Shown: positions 38,201-46,404 of the stretch, one piece after another
Layout: the number at the start of each line of letters is the position of its first letter
How positions within the stretch are numbered: position 1 is the stretch's first letter
Virus record (IMG/VR): IMGVR_UViG_3300042518_000658
Span: 1-60,339 of that record
DNA: 60,339 nucleotides
Source: a virus
Reading direction: 5' to 3' (one strand)
Notes under the pieces: model-generated
Database searches by the model: none
Told to the model about the DNA's origin: nothing
The model's input: the letters and a program-made list of their open reading frames with translations, nothing else
Translations under genes and position numbers: made by a program

Positions 38201-38911
38201 ACCGGCATCGAGTGCAGTCCGGGTCTCAATGGATGACCGGCTCTGGTTCTTTCCGCTACCGCTATTGGGGTCTTTGATTCCACGGGCCTTGGGGTCAAGC
38301 CCCTTGGGGAGAGGCGGCCTCGCCAGCCCGGACGGCTCGTCCAGTTCGCCCGGAGCCTCCATGGCCATAGCCCCCTCGGGGGCGTCAGCAGATGTAGCCC
38401 GAGTGTTGATCGGGTCCATGTCCTCTACGGCAGGCTCATGGGACTTTACGCGAACACCCTTGCCGGGCTTGCCGCCGTCCTGTGTTTCGACCCGGACCAC
38501 GCCAGCATTGGCATCATTGAGCGTGTCGGCGTTCTTGAGGGTTCCGCTACGAAAGACCTCGAAAACCCGCTTAACGTCATCGGAGTAAGCCGCCTTGCCG
38601 GTCTCCGGGTTGATGCCGGTGCGGTGAACGGGGTGCGGGCTGGCCGCCACCAACTCCTTGACGAGGGCTTCTTTCTGTGTGCCGTCGAGGCCGTCCCAGA
38701 CTTTCTTCAGGGCAGCCCGGCTCTCATCGCTGCCGGTAGCCATGCCCAGCATGACATCGACGCGACGGGCCGAATCAGCCGCCTTGGTCTTTCCCCGGGC
38801 CATCCCCAAGATGCGGCCCAGCGAAGCGGCATTGGTGGGGTTTGCGGCCTTAACACCAGCAGCAACACCCTTGGCAGCCTTGGAACCAGACAGTTTTGGA
38901 GTCGTGCCCAT
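35219..38911 (-). CDS. Giant virion protein (1230 residues), largely disordered
   Basis: The N-terminal 110 residues look folded (ARRVDVMLGMATGSDESRA, then ASPHPVHRTGINPETG). Most of the rest is charged and low in hydrophobics, with Asp/Glu/Lys/Pro/Ala-rich stretches and helical segments. Near the C-terminus a short helix (HPYKTALGLGALALHQMAAN) may touch a membrane. It belongs with the neighbouring internal proteins and may be partly unfolded for ejection through the tail. No family was recognised. Confidence 0.7.
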   Translation of the reverse strand: MGTTPKLSGSKAAKGVAAGVKAANPTNAASLGRILGMARGKTKAADSARRVDVMLGMATGSDESRAALKKVWDGLDGTQKEALVKELVAASPHPVHRTGINPETGKAAYSDDVKRVFEVFRSGTLKNADTLNDANAGVVRVETQDGGKPGKGVRVKSHEPAVEDMDPINTRATSADAPEGAMAMEAPGELDEPSGLARPPLPKGLDPKARGIKDPNSGSGKNQSRSSIETRTALDAGDATVDMVETPNGKVPVRSVDQGTGRRDVESFTRMKHGEAYEAAVEANIKFQRETLLGLFGSDKGIAEAIAKANDGDEAILKQFEMVREMANKEAPVPKKPYPSSNDLAGTKSPQDAFDQYVQDLAFGNPTSAVYTPKRSGHPTTEAAALKGGDNDSLMNAWKLLQDGGKASKLPPQQVFTSAREMAEVLVRNANQSMFDTMPVTANQRSMAQIGLSVNKNSDKFAKQVAKEYSPDAPYTQADRAVTRDQAIERLTKQIESRLGTQWGEDYKPGATRIVETADDYRPARLDKEDLELYPAPESRMPSEPVSTTQDPANVPMEGGVPNKAGKHELGSFEERMARYEQDSERLLRETRNKTASQAYQDSDRYVKTPVRPRSDQDFSRSVDQDSIDGETAGQLAGEDTFTKDEVLKNWDGKLPEPRKADEAVEVDEPEVGPRPMTSRDSADDWHKETYRNYKDGKPTKSSSYEDEFAAYNARNRNLTPDEVTRREALAAERSRFFPDSLTNERTSDLLRQIDEVNERLGEVPPEISKIYDQLEAEGITPSQATALRDQLKELNAQHVRSKADDYSLLDDLKERLAKARHTDALTGIQSARTPPLGGRVGKNKGKAAETTSNINLGEDDAPAISNRPGTEQPTVNPAPAKAEPEHPVISGKADAEQVVSVFTGNGSQKQLQAAIEQMRQLESRGKALSGTDAELWEAEVVAPMRSALEERVRRSAAPPKTPKAKPEKAPPAEPPVDPGTGLVATGPGNAADGMPNFRRSAEDAVDADPVDPGTGMAAVGRSSPADDADAGRPIDAVESSSTPLDEDIIDAEFEVKDGPDAAAKAAPEAEAAAKADAEKAPEDAEAKRLTEESETIPKDAGSPETKTDVPADGAVKPAPRTWLGSLGGAAKDVVTYPFRHPYKTALGLGALALHQMAANDTSTDPSVGNGWPGGADGRPTMGQAPSSGDGMGVGAAQYDGPLSPEDRIRLLRSQHYIPQGTPQTFFQWR

Positions 38912-39210
38912 TACTTCTTGAACCTCTTGTTGCTGGCGATCTTGGGCTCTTCTTCCTCCTCTTCTTCAGGGAAGGTCACGCCCTTGGGCATATCGTCTTT
39001 GCTCACCTTGGGGGGCTTGCTGTCGCCCTTCTCCCGGTGAAGGTCAACGAGATCATCGTTCTCCTTCGCCTCTTCGTCGGACTCCTCGTCGCTCTCTTTC
39101 TCTTCCTTCTTGCCCTTGGGCATGGACGCCCGCATCGAGCCCCTCAGGATTTGCCTGAGTTGCTTGGGGGTCAGGTCATCAAGGTCGAGTCCAACTGGAA
39201 CGTGAGACAT
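38911..39210 (-). CDS. Small highly acidic protein
   Basis: A 99-residue protein. The N-terminus (DLDDLTPKQLRQILRGSM) is a short amphipathic region; the remainder alternates Lys- and Glu-rich runs with a poly-Glu stretch. Its stop overlaps the start of the giant protein gene. Possibly a chaperone or core component. Function unknown. Confidence 0.55.
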   Translation of the reverse strand: MSHVPVGLDLDDLTPKQLRQILRGSMRASMPKGKKEEKESDEESDEEAKENDDLVDLHREKGDSKPPKVSKDDMPKGVTFPEEEEEEEPKIASNKRFKK

Positions 39211-39211
39211 C

Positions 39212-39745
39212 TCAATCCTTCTTCATTAGGGCCATCATCAACTGCAACTTAGCCTGCTGCTGGGCCATCTTGATTTGGGCGGCAGCGGACTGCTCTGCAA
39301 ACTGCCTCGTCCAGTCCGTCTGGGATCGGGCGTGCTGGATCATGGCCATCTGCTGGGCTTCTTGTTCGCGGGCCTTTTCGTAGTCAGACCGCATCTTGGA
39401 GTTGGCGGCCATGTCCTGCACCCGCATCTCGGCGGATTTGTTGGCAGCCTCACCAACAGCCTGAGCCCCCTCCTGACCGGCAACGAACTGCTGGCCACGG
39501 CCACGGGAGATTCCGGCACGGTCCAGTTGCTTCATCTGAAAGCGGCCGTCCCCCTGCTGGTAACCCTTGGCCATGACGTTGTTGACCGCGTCTTCGGTCG
39601 TGTCCATGCTCAAGTAGTTGGGCTTCTTGATGGTGGACTGGCCTGTATATCCCGCCTGCCCAAAGGGGCTTGGCTGTGACTTCTGCACAGGGAACGGCGA
39701 TGGCGTGGAGCCGGACGGACTGAGGCTCATGTTGCTGCCGATCAT
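39212..39745 (-). CDS. Small helical virion protein
   Basis: A 177-residue protein with a Ser/Pro/Gly-rich N-terminus, a Gly/Arg patch (GISRGRGQQFVAGQEG) and a long Gln/Ala/Met-rich C-terminal coiled coil. It is the third of three similar small helical proteins encoded in tandem (40619-39212), coupled to the upstream gene by a four-base overlap. Probably a virion core or ejection protein. Confidence 0.6.
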   Translation of the reverse strand: MIGSNMSLSPSGSTPSPFPVQKSQPSPFGQAGYTGQSTIKKPNYLSMDTTEDAVNNVMAKGYQQGDGRFQMKQLDRAGISRGRGQQFVAGQEGAQAVGEAANKSAEMRVQDMAANSKMRSDYEKAREQEAQQMAMIQHARSQTDWTRQFAEQSAAAQIKMAQQQAKLQLMMALMKKD

Positions 39746-40188
39746 GCCCCAGCCTCTCCGATTAAGGCCGTCATCAGGGCGGCCCGGTTGCGGATCATGG
39801 CCTGCTGAAGTTGGGCAGCCAGACTGATCTGGTCAGTGGCCCGAGAGGTCATGTCGGCGTAAATCTTGGCTTGGTTAGACAGGCCAGCCTGCATAAGTTC
39901 AGACCGTGAAACTTGGTTCTCCAGCCCAGACTGGGCGTTGGCGGTCTCGATCCCACGACGCAACTGGGACTGGTCGTTCACCTGCTGGGACTTGACCAAG
40001 TCTGCTGCCCCCTGCCTGCCGGTAGGGGAGCCGAACTTAGGGGTAAACGCAGACTCTTTGTTCAGTCTGCCAGTGGCGTGGCCGGTGTTGATGGCCTGCC
40101 GGTCGGCGTTCATGCCGGTCTTGTAGCCGAACCCGGCCCCTCCCTGCGGGGGCTTAGGGAACCCGAAGGCTGGCTGGTTCGAGTTCAC
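39742..40188 (-). CDS. Small helical virion protein
   Basis: A 148-residue protein: Gly/Pro-rich start (FGFPKPPQGGAGFGYKTG), then helical Gln/Ser/Ala-rich sequence ending in a hydrophobic helix (IRNRAALMTALIGEAGA). Overlaps its neighbours by four bases on both sides. Resembles the two flanking genes in composition and may be part of the same sub-complex. Confidence 0.6.
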   Translation of the reverse strand: MNSNQPAFGFPKPPQGGAGFGYKTGMNADRQAINTGHATGRLNKESAFTPKFGSPTGRQGAADLVKSQQVNDQSQLRRGIETANAQSGLENQVSRSELMQAGLSNQAKIYADMTSRATDQISLAAQLQQAMIRNRAALMTALIGEAGA

Positions 40189-40619
40189 CCGAGGAGGCTC
40201 CCCTTAAACGGAGCGAACGAACCACCAATCTTGTTTCCGCTGCTGGAGTACAGGCTGACGCTCGGAGACTGCGTTTGGGTTGATCCGAACTCGCCGCCGC
40301 CAAAGCCCCCAAGAGCCATGGACTGGAATGCTTTGGACTTATTCAACTGAGACTGCCGTGCTGCCTCGTTGTTCTTCTTCTGCTCCTCCCACTGCTCCCG
40401 CATCTGCTGCTCGGCCATGGCCTGCTGGCGATTTGCCTCTTCCTGCTGAAGCCGCTGCTGGTAGTTGGCCTCAACCTGTCGCTGGTTGGCAGCACCGTAA
40501 GGGTCCGCGTAATAGGACTCATGGGCCATGCCGACATCGCGCCCCACTTGGCTGCCTGCCCACTGGTAGGAGCGGGCGTCCGTGGGCTGAAGAATGCCTG
40601 CTGAGTATGCGTATGCCAT
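40185..40619 (-). CDS. Small helical virion protein
   Basis: A 144-residue protein with a long Gln/Glu-rich coiled coil (about 45-95) between a Tyr/Ala-rich N-terminus and a Gly/Ser-rich tail. It opens the internal-virion-protein cluster after a 120-bp gap that may carry a promoter. Confidence 0.6.
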   Translation of the reverse strand: MAYAYSAGILQPTDARSYQWAGSQVGRDVGMAHESYYADPYGAANQRQVEANYQQRLQQEEANRQQAMAEQQMREQWEEQKKNNEAARQSQLNKSKAFQSMALGGFGGGEFGSTQTQSPSVSLYSSSGNKIGGSFAPFKGSLLG

Positions 40620-40635
40620 TACTTGTTCCTCTGTG

Positions 40636-40660
40636 GGGCCACGGTATTTATGTCGGGTCC
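40636..40660 (-). promoter_or_regulatory. Promoter-like motif in late-operon gap
   Basis: On the minus strand the gap reads CCCGACATAAATACCGTGG about 20-35 bp before the start at 40619. Related GACATAAA-type strings lie in other leftward gaps: near 52800-52815 (GCGACATAAAAGGGG), near 56325-56340 (CCCGACATTTACATGG) and near 23258-23275 (GTGACATAAACCATATG). They may be promoters for the phage sigma factor. Confidence 0.35.
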
Positions 40661-40739
40661 GGCGTCTGCCGAGGCATTGGACCTACGCCCGGCTAGACAT
40701 TGCCTTGCCGACTAGCCAATCAAATTGGGGAATGTTTCT

Positions 40740-41159
40740 TTATGGTTTGGCATTGGGATCTTTTTCTGCCTTGCGAATGGCGAACTTAATTAGCCTTCTT
40801 CCGGCCAAAGCGATGTACGGGAGCCCCCTATTTGCCGATTCCTCTGCCAGCCAGCCTGAGATCAATTCCACGTTGTCCTTGCACCACTGGATGCCCTCTA
40901 GGTCCATTCGCCGGGCTCTGGCGTTGCACTTGCAGTTTGGTGTGGCCTTGATGCCTATTAGGCCAAGCAGTTTCTTGAGTTCCGTCCCGGCCCCTGCTGG
41001 AGGTGCTGGCGGGGTGCAGTTGGCGTAGGGCATGACGCCGCCCTGCCACTGCATCGTGAATCCGCATCGGCGGCAGACGATGCCTGCCCCGCCAGACACA
41101 AAGTCACACAGGAGACTAGGCGATGGTGACGCTGACTGTGGCGGTGCCAAAGTTGACAA
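40740..41159 (-). CDS. Cys-rich protein of a planctomycete-type family
   Basis: A 139-residue frame from a TTG behind GGAGG inside the previous gene; a GTG at 41099 is the alternative. It has VCRRCGFTMQW, then AGTELKKLLGLIGIKATPNC and CKCNARARRMD, and ends with a basic helix. The GTELKKLL...CxCNARA...M pattern is one I associate with planctomycete hypothetical proteins, hinting at the host. Function unknown. Confidence 0.6.
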   Translation of the reverse strand: MSTLAPPQSASPSPSLLCDFVSGGAGIVCRRCGFTMQWQGGVMPYANCTPPAPPAGAGTELKKLLGLIGIKATPNCKCNARARRMDLEGIQWCKDNVELISGWLAEESANRGLPYIALAGRRLIKFAIRKAEKDPNAKP

Positions 41160-42438
41160 AACCCCCTCCTCCCGCCCCGGTCATCGGGGTCGAGTAATTC
41201 CCCCTGCACTTGTAGTACAAAAAACACGAACAGTCTGAAAGGTAAGTCTTTTCAAGTGGCGTGCAGATTCGTTCGGGAGTTGAAGAGCCTGAGTTCCCTA
41301 TCCCGCTCAAGGACGGGCGGACTATCACTTCCAGCAATCGGCAGTACGAAACTCCGTCATCGTTCAGAAAAAGACGCACCAGCACGCCAAATGGACTGCC
41401 CGGGAAGCCATCAATTTCTACGGGGACATTTACTTCATCGAGTTGGCACGATCCGGGCACGCGGGGCCGCAACACAAAGGCCCTGTTAACTGCATCGACC
41501 AGTGGCTGCAACTCTGGAGAAACCGGCGTGCCGTCGCCATTCTTAAACAACTCTGCCCCTTGGATGGCGACGGTAGCCGATGTGATGGCCGGTGAGCAGA
41601 AGATGTTGCCTTGGCAGCCATCGGCAGGGTCCGGGCCATCTCCTGAACATTGAGTGGGATTGCCGGACCCATAGCAGTCTCCGGGGCATGGAGCCTCGGA
41701 GCATTTTTTCCCAGCAATCCAAGTCCCGCCTACCGCATCGCACGCACTTTTAGTGGCCGAGTTGAAGCAGCCGCCCGTGATGATCGAGCCTTTGCCAACA
41801 GCCAGTTCTTTTGTTGCCCACCCAACAGGATCGCCTGTGCAGAACGGTGGGCTGGAGGGACTGCCCGCATAAACCCCGCAACCATCGGTGACAAGCAGCG
41901 TCACATCGGGGTCGGGCTGCACCAACTCCGGCACACCTCGGTTCAGTGTCCAGTACGAATCGCAGTTCTCGCAGGAGCCGGGCTCACACGGTGTGTACGT
42001 TGTCTGGCAGCAAGCCCCGGCAGTGTTGCACTCGTCTTGGCACGCACTCCAACTAGGGTAAGAAGCCTGAAATGGCGGGCAGTAGGGCACAACCGTAGGG
42101 TCGCATCCAGCACCAACAAGCCACCACGGACAGCAAGGCTCGCAGGTAGATGTCTCTTCCTTGCAGTAGTAACTAAAGGAACCACCGCACCCAGAAGCCA
42201 CGCAGGCTGCCTCATTGGCGTGCGGGCCAGACACAATCAACGTCGGGTCTACGACATCTTTTTCACGAACGCACGATGAACCTTGTGCGGGATTGGTTGA
42301 GACATAAACGCAGAACCATTTTTCGGGCGTGCAGCACACACAATCAGCCACAAACGAGCCGTTCTGCTGCTGGCCTTCGTTGATGGACAGGCCGGTATCG
42401 TCAAGGAGCAGGCCTTCTGCGGTGGCAACGATCCTCAA
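41116..42438 (-). CDS. Extremely Cys-rich virion or fibre protein
   Basis: About 440 residues from a TTG overlapping the stop of the upstream gene (TTGA); no ATG is available. The N-terminal 300 residues hold dozens of cysteines, many in CC, CxxC and CxxxC clusters (CVCCTPEKWFC, CEPCC, CQTTYTPCEPGSCENC). The C-terminal part is beta-like and low in Cys. A disulfide-rich or metal-rich protein outside the cell is likely, for example a tail tip or receptor-binding component. No family was recognised. Confidence 0.65.
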   Translation of the reverse strand: MRIVATAEGLLLDDTGLSINEGQQQNGSFVADCVCCTPEKWFCVYVSTNPAQGSSCVREKDVVDPTLIVSGPHANEAACVASGCGGSFSYYCKEETSTCEPCCPWWLVGAGCDPTVVPYCPPFQASYPSWSACQDECNTAGACCQTTYTPCEPGSCENCDSYWTLNRGVPELVQPDPDVTLLVTDGCGVYAGSPSSPPFCTGDPVGWATKELAVGKGSIITGGCFNSATKSACDAVGGTWIAGKKCSEAPCPGDCYGSGNPTQCSGDGPDPADGCQGNIFCSPAITSATVAIQGAELFKNGDGTPVSPELQPLVDAVNRAFVLRPRVPGSCQLDEVNVPVEIDGFPGSPFGVLVRLFLNDDGVSYCRLLEVIVRPSLSGIGNSGSSTPERICTPLEKTYLSDCSCFLYYKCRGNYSTPMTGAGGGGFVNFGTATVSVTIA

Positions 42439-43205
42439 GGCCCAGTACCCCCGGTGGTGGTCTTGCACTTGGCCAGCGGAACGTCGTAGTACCCGGGCAG
42501 CCCTTCTCCCAGCCACGCCAGCACCGGAGTGTTGGTGAATCTAAAAACGGGCTCAGTTCCGGTCTCACCCGGGACGCCGTTTGGGTAGAAATCGACGCCC
42601 GTGACAACCCTGATTGCCTTAAGGTTCTTCAAGCCGTACTCAAGAATGGTCTCGTTGGGGCGGTTATCCAGCCACTCCACGACGATATGGTTGCCGTTGA
42701 CTTGGTCGCCATCGTTTTCAGTGCTGGTTTCTTGTGCTTTGAACGCAACGCCCCGGACAAACCCGTTGTTGAAAATGCAGTGCTTGCCGTCCCTGAAGTC
42801 TTTGTGCTTCAGGTGAATCTCTTCGTTCTTGATCTCGATGTAGTCCCCAGCCTTCAGGTTCTTGCCTTTGTTGTCGGCTTCTGGACCTGCGGGGCCAACC
42901 GGCTCTGGCTCTGGGAGTATGGGCTGCGGCTGCGGTTGCGGCTTCTCCTCTGGGGGTACGTTCTTGGGTGGCTTCTTCTTGTGTTCCGGTGGCAGCAAGT
43001 CACCGATCTGCGGGAACTTGGTCTTTGCTGATTCTGGGTCAATCAGCCGCATGGACGGTGTGGTTGGGTCCACCGAGATGGGGCCGCGATGCACAAGCGT
43101 GGCCCGGCACTGGCCAACAAGGTTCTGCACCTCGCTGGCTTGAGCCGGAGACAAACCGCCTTGCCAGAGGGCCGTATGGATCGACGGTGCCTGACGGGAG
43201 AACAC
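42435..43205 (-). CDS. Tail-associated structural protein
   Basis: A 256-residue protein from a GTG behind GGGAGG. An N-terminal helical part (residues 1-50) is followed by a Pro/Glu/Lys linker (about 72-105) and a beta-rich C-terminal domain with AGDYIEIKNEEIHLKHK and NGNHIVVEWLDNRP. It is between the tail-tube-like gene and the Cys-rich gene, suggesting a tail accessory protein. No family was recognised. Confidence 0.6.
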   Translation of the reverse strand: MFSRQAPSIHTALWQGGLSPAQASEVQNLVGQCRATLVHRGPISVDPTTPSMRLIDPESAKTKFPQIGDLLPPEHKKKPPKNVPPEEKPQPQPQPILPEPEPVGPAGPEADNKGKNLKAGDYIEIKNEEIHLKHKDFRDGKHCIFNNGFVRGVAFKAQETSTENDGDQVNGNHIVVEWLDNRPNETILEYGLKNLKAIRVVTGVDFYPNGVPGETGTEPVFRFTNTPVLAWLGEGLPGYYDVPLAKCKTTTGGTGP

Positions 43206-46090
43206 TATTCGCCTCCCTTGCTGTTGACGCCATACACATCGACTTGATGGATAGACACAGGCCCGGACCCATCCTGTTTTCCAGAAAGGGCAATGCTGAC
43301 ATGGCGGTCGGAGCCGGTCATGTCATCAAGCACTCTTCCTGCGAAAAGTGCCCGTGCCACACCGTGGGCCTCGGCATCTTGTTGAGGAGTAGACTTCATA
43401 TTCAACACGGCGGCGGGGATTTCATCGGAGTGGACGAATCCGGCCCCACGGTCACGCCTGACCACATTGCTGCGTGGGTACTTGGCGTTGTTGTAAAAGC
43501 CCTGAAGCCGTAACTCGCAATCCCCCGTGGTGGGCTGGTAAGTCACCGAGCAGTGCCGGGACTGGGTTTCGCCGCCCTTCTTGTCCTGTGCATCGGTGAC
43601 GTACTCAAAACAGCCCGAGCGGAACGACCAGTGGACCGGAGCAGAGCCGCTGCCCACAGTGAACGATGCCACTGCCTGCCTGCCGCCAGATTCAGGGGGC
43701 TCAATCGTAAGCGGGCCGGGGCTGTACCCGGTGCCGGGGTGCTTGATGACGATGCCGGTGATCTCGCCATCCGGGTTGATGCCAGCCTCGAACTCTGCCC
43801 CATGCCCGCCGGGGGCTGTGATCTTGGGGGGTTTCCGGTAGCCGCGACCGCGATCAGTGATGGTCACGCTGCTGACAGAATCGTCGGCCAGATCGGTCAG
43901 GCCAGACGAAAGTTGCCTGAGTGCCCCACGGGAGGTGCCGTAAACAAGAGCCAGTTCGCCGTCATCCGTCCGGCAATCAGCCCCAGCCGTCAGTTCAGTG
44001 GGGTATCGCTCTTCCCACCACGACTTGTAGTCAAAGGAATAGACCAGTTGGCGGGTTGGGTATTTCTGGGAGCCGTCGCCTTTGAGGGCAATGTTGACCC
44101 GCAGGACGTTTAACTTCCTGTCGGCACGCACCATGAACCACTCACGCAGGGACATATCAATCTCGCCCTGCCAGAGGTTGTCTAGGCCTAAGGACAGGTT
44201 CTCGACATTGCCCTGAGCGTTCATGGAGTAAACGCCTTGAGAGTCCATGGCGTAGATGACGCCCTCGTAGATGTCCCAGCACCGCTGGTTGATGCAGCCC
44301 CTGTAGGCAAGCAGGAACACGGCGGCGTCGATCAGCGGCTGCGAGACGTAGGTGAGCCTGTGGCTGTGCCGTGACTGGCAGCAGATCATGGCCCCGGCAT
44401 ACGGGATCAGGGCAGTCAGGTAGTCCGTGGACCGAAGGTTGCTCTGGAGGATGATCTCGTTGACATCCGGCATCGACTCCGGCTCATCGGCCTCCGAGAG
44501 CCGGAGCGTGTTTGGCTCCTTGCCGGTCGTGTCCACTCCCATCCACATACGGTCCTGAAACATGACCCCAACGGCAAAGTTGGATGGAGGAACCCCAAAC
44601 CTATTGGCGTTCAGTTCGCCGTTTGGAAGCAGGATTGGCATGACCTGAAACCCATCCCGGTCGGCATCGACCAGTTCCCAATCGGAAAGCGTGTCAGTGG
44701 TGCTGCCGAAAGAGTCGCCGCCGCCGATCTTGGCAACCCGGAACAGCGTGGTGGCTTGATTGCTTGTCGTTCGCCACAGTTCCACCGAAAACCCACTTGG
44801 AGGGCTTGCGTAACTCCATGTCAGTTCAGAAGCCCCGTCTCCGCAGTCAACCTCGGTGACGGGGGACAGGCTGGAGTACAGGGGGCCGCCTTCTTCTTCT
44901 GGGACGGTGTCGTTGACGTATCGGTAGTAGCACTGGTAAGTGCCCCTAAGAGTGGCACGCACTATCGCCGTGGCCTTTGCCTCGGTGCTCCCCCTTACTG
45001 AAAGGCCGGGCGGGAACAGAACCGTGGTTCCGATCAGTGCCTTGTCTGCGTCCGTAACCCCGGTCACCTCGCCTGAGCAGTTGGACGTAGCAGTAAGAGT
45101 CCCGAACGAACCGGCGTCCACTTCTGGGGCACGAAGGTACATGGAGCCGGGGTTAGTTACTGAAATCCCCGTTACCTTGCGTGAACGCCATGGATTCAGT
45201 GAGGTCAGGCTCGACTCATTCGGGCACTTGGGGTGGCCAAGCGTATACCCCTTAATCACTAACTTGCATGGGTTGGGCGGGGTGAGCCCGCACGGGGCTC
45301 TCTCCAGAATCAGCGTGACCTCGTCAGATGGCGAGTACCCGGAGCCGAATGACTCGACCTCAACGTCTGGTGCTTGGGCACGCTTAATGCCGGAGCCGGT
45401 CGCACACGGGTCTTCGTTGACCATTTCGGACCCCTGACGCCAGATGACGCCAAAGGCATTGATCTTGACCGTGGCCCCCGTCCCGGTGCCGCCAGAGCCA
45501 GTGCCCGTGTAGTAACTGACCGTAAACCCCGGCCTATTCTGGGTGTCGCTGACTTGAGTTATCCCGTCGCGGCAATACAGGCGAAGGCTTGTCTCGCCCT
45601 GCTCGACCTCCCAGTAGACGATGCCTGTCCTTGGGTCGCCGCCTGTGTCGGCTCCGTCCAGCGTGACGCTGACCTCGGCCCCGGTGCCAACTGCCGGGTC
45701 CAGATCGTCGCTGACCACCCTGACGCACGGGGTCTGGCTGTACCCTTTGCCATATTTAGTTACGTCTATTTCATTAACCGCCCCTCCCCGGATTCTGGAG
45801 ATGGCCTCGGCGGGCTCCGTTGGGGCTGGCCCGATGGGGGTAATGACGATCTTGGGCGGCTTGTTGTACCCAGACCCCTCGCCCTCAATGTCGATCCGGG
45901 CGACGTAATAAGTTGGGGTGGTGTTTATGGAGATGTTTGGAGAAGCGGTGGGGGCATCCATTCCCACCTCCCGCCAAGCCTTCAGGCTTGGGCTATAGAC
46001 CATCCCCCTGTTGCCATAGCCTTGGTAGACGTAGACCTCGTTTCGCCGCCCTTGGGAAAAAGCGACTGTGTGTTCGCCTGTGAAAGCCAT
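43205..46090 (-). CDS. Large tail-tube/stabilisation protein with GxGY repeats
   Basis: 961 residues. It carries at least five copies of a beta motif of the form GxGYxxPPxI (EGSGYNKPPKIVI, GKGYSQTPCVRV, GSGYSPSDEVTLI, GRGYRKPPKITA, GTGYSPGPLTIE). The central region (MFQDRMWMG, then DYLTALIPYAGAM and CWDIYEGVIYAMDSQGVYSM) resembles podovirus tail-tubular-protein-B-like or stabilisation proteins. It lies downstream of the adaptor gene, as expected. No ribosome-binding site is evident. Confidence 0.7.
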   Translation of the reverse strand: MAFTGEHTVAFSQGRRNEVYVYQGYGNRGMVYSPSLKAWREVGMDAPTASPNISINTTPTYYVARIDIEGEGSGYNKPPKIVITPIGPAPTEPAEAISRIRGGAVNEIDVTKYGKGYSQTPCVRVVSDDLDPAVGTGAEVSVTLDGADTGGDPRTGIVYWEVEQGETSLRLYCRDGITQVSDTQNRPGFTVSYYTGTGSGGTGTGATVKINAFGVIWRQGSEMVNEDPCATGSGIKRAQAPDVEVESFGSGYSPSDEVTLILERAPCGLTPPNPCKLVIKGYTLGHPKCPNESSLTSLNPWRSRKVTGISVTNPGSMYLRAPEVDAGSFGTLTATSNCSGEVTGVTDADKALIGTTVLFPPGLSVRGSTEAKATAIVRATLRGTYQCYYRYVNDTVPEEEGGPLYSSLSPVTEVDCGDGASELTWSYASPPSGFSVELWRTTSNQATTLFRVAKIGGGDSFGSTTDTLSDWELVDADRDGFQVMPILLPNGELNANRFGVPPSNFAVGVMFQDRMWMGVDTTGKEPNTLRLSEADEPESMPDVNEIILQSNLRSTDYLTALIPYAGAMICCQSRHSHRLTYVSQPLIDAAVFLLAYRGCINQRCWDIYEGVIYAMDSQGVYSMNAQGNVENLSLGLDNLWQGEIDMSLREWFMVRADRKLNVLRVNIALKGDGSQKYPTRQLVYSFDYKSWWEERYPTELTAGADCRTDDGELALVYGTSRGALRQLSSGLTDLADDSVSSVTITDRGRGYRKPPKITAPGGHGAEFEAGINPDGEITGIVIKHPGTGYSPGPLTIEPPESGGRQAVASFTVGSGSAPVHWSFRSGCFEYVTDAQDKKGGETQSRHCSVTYQPTTGDCELRLQGFYNNAKYPRSNVVRRDRGAGFVHSDEIPAAVLNMKSTPQQDAEAHGVARALFAGRVLDDMTGSDRHVSIALSGKQDGSGPVSIHQVDVYGVNSKGGE

Positions 46091-46092
46091 GG

Positions 46093-46404
46093 TTAAATAA
46101 GGCCGGGGGTGGGGTCTGTGTATTCAATGCTGGGACTAACAAACTGGACGATCTCCCCGGCATCGGTGAACGCAAAGACGATCTCCGTCTGGTTCGACCC
46201 GGTGCTGTAGCCCCACAGTTCCAGCAGAGCCCCGCCAGTGGCCACCTGCGGCCCTTCGGTAGCCACGGGCATCATGCCGCCCCTGACAGACAACTGGCCC
46301 GGGGGCAGGCTGGTGGCGTTCACCTGCTCAACGGCACCGCCAGCGGGCAGGATGTAGGGCGAGGCATTCGAGACCCAGCCCGGCCATTTGCTTATGCGAA
46401 TCAT
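46093..46404 (-). CDS. Small tail-associated protein
   Basis: A 103-residue, beta-rich protein (IRISKWPGWVSNASPY, then GALLELWGYSTGSNQTEIVF). It is between adaptor and tail-tube genes with a four-base overlap to the adaptor. Probably part of the tail knob or tube assembly. Confidence 0.55.
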   Translation of the reverse strand: MIRISKWPGWVSNASPYILPAGGAVEQVNATSLPPGQLSVRGGMMPVATEGPQVATGGALLELWGYSTGSNQTEIVFAFTDAGEIVQFVSPSIEYTDPTPGLI

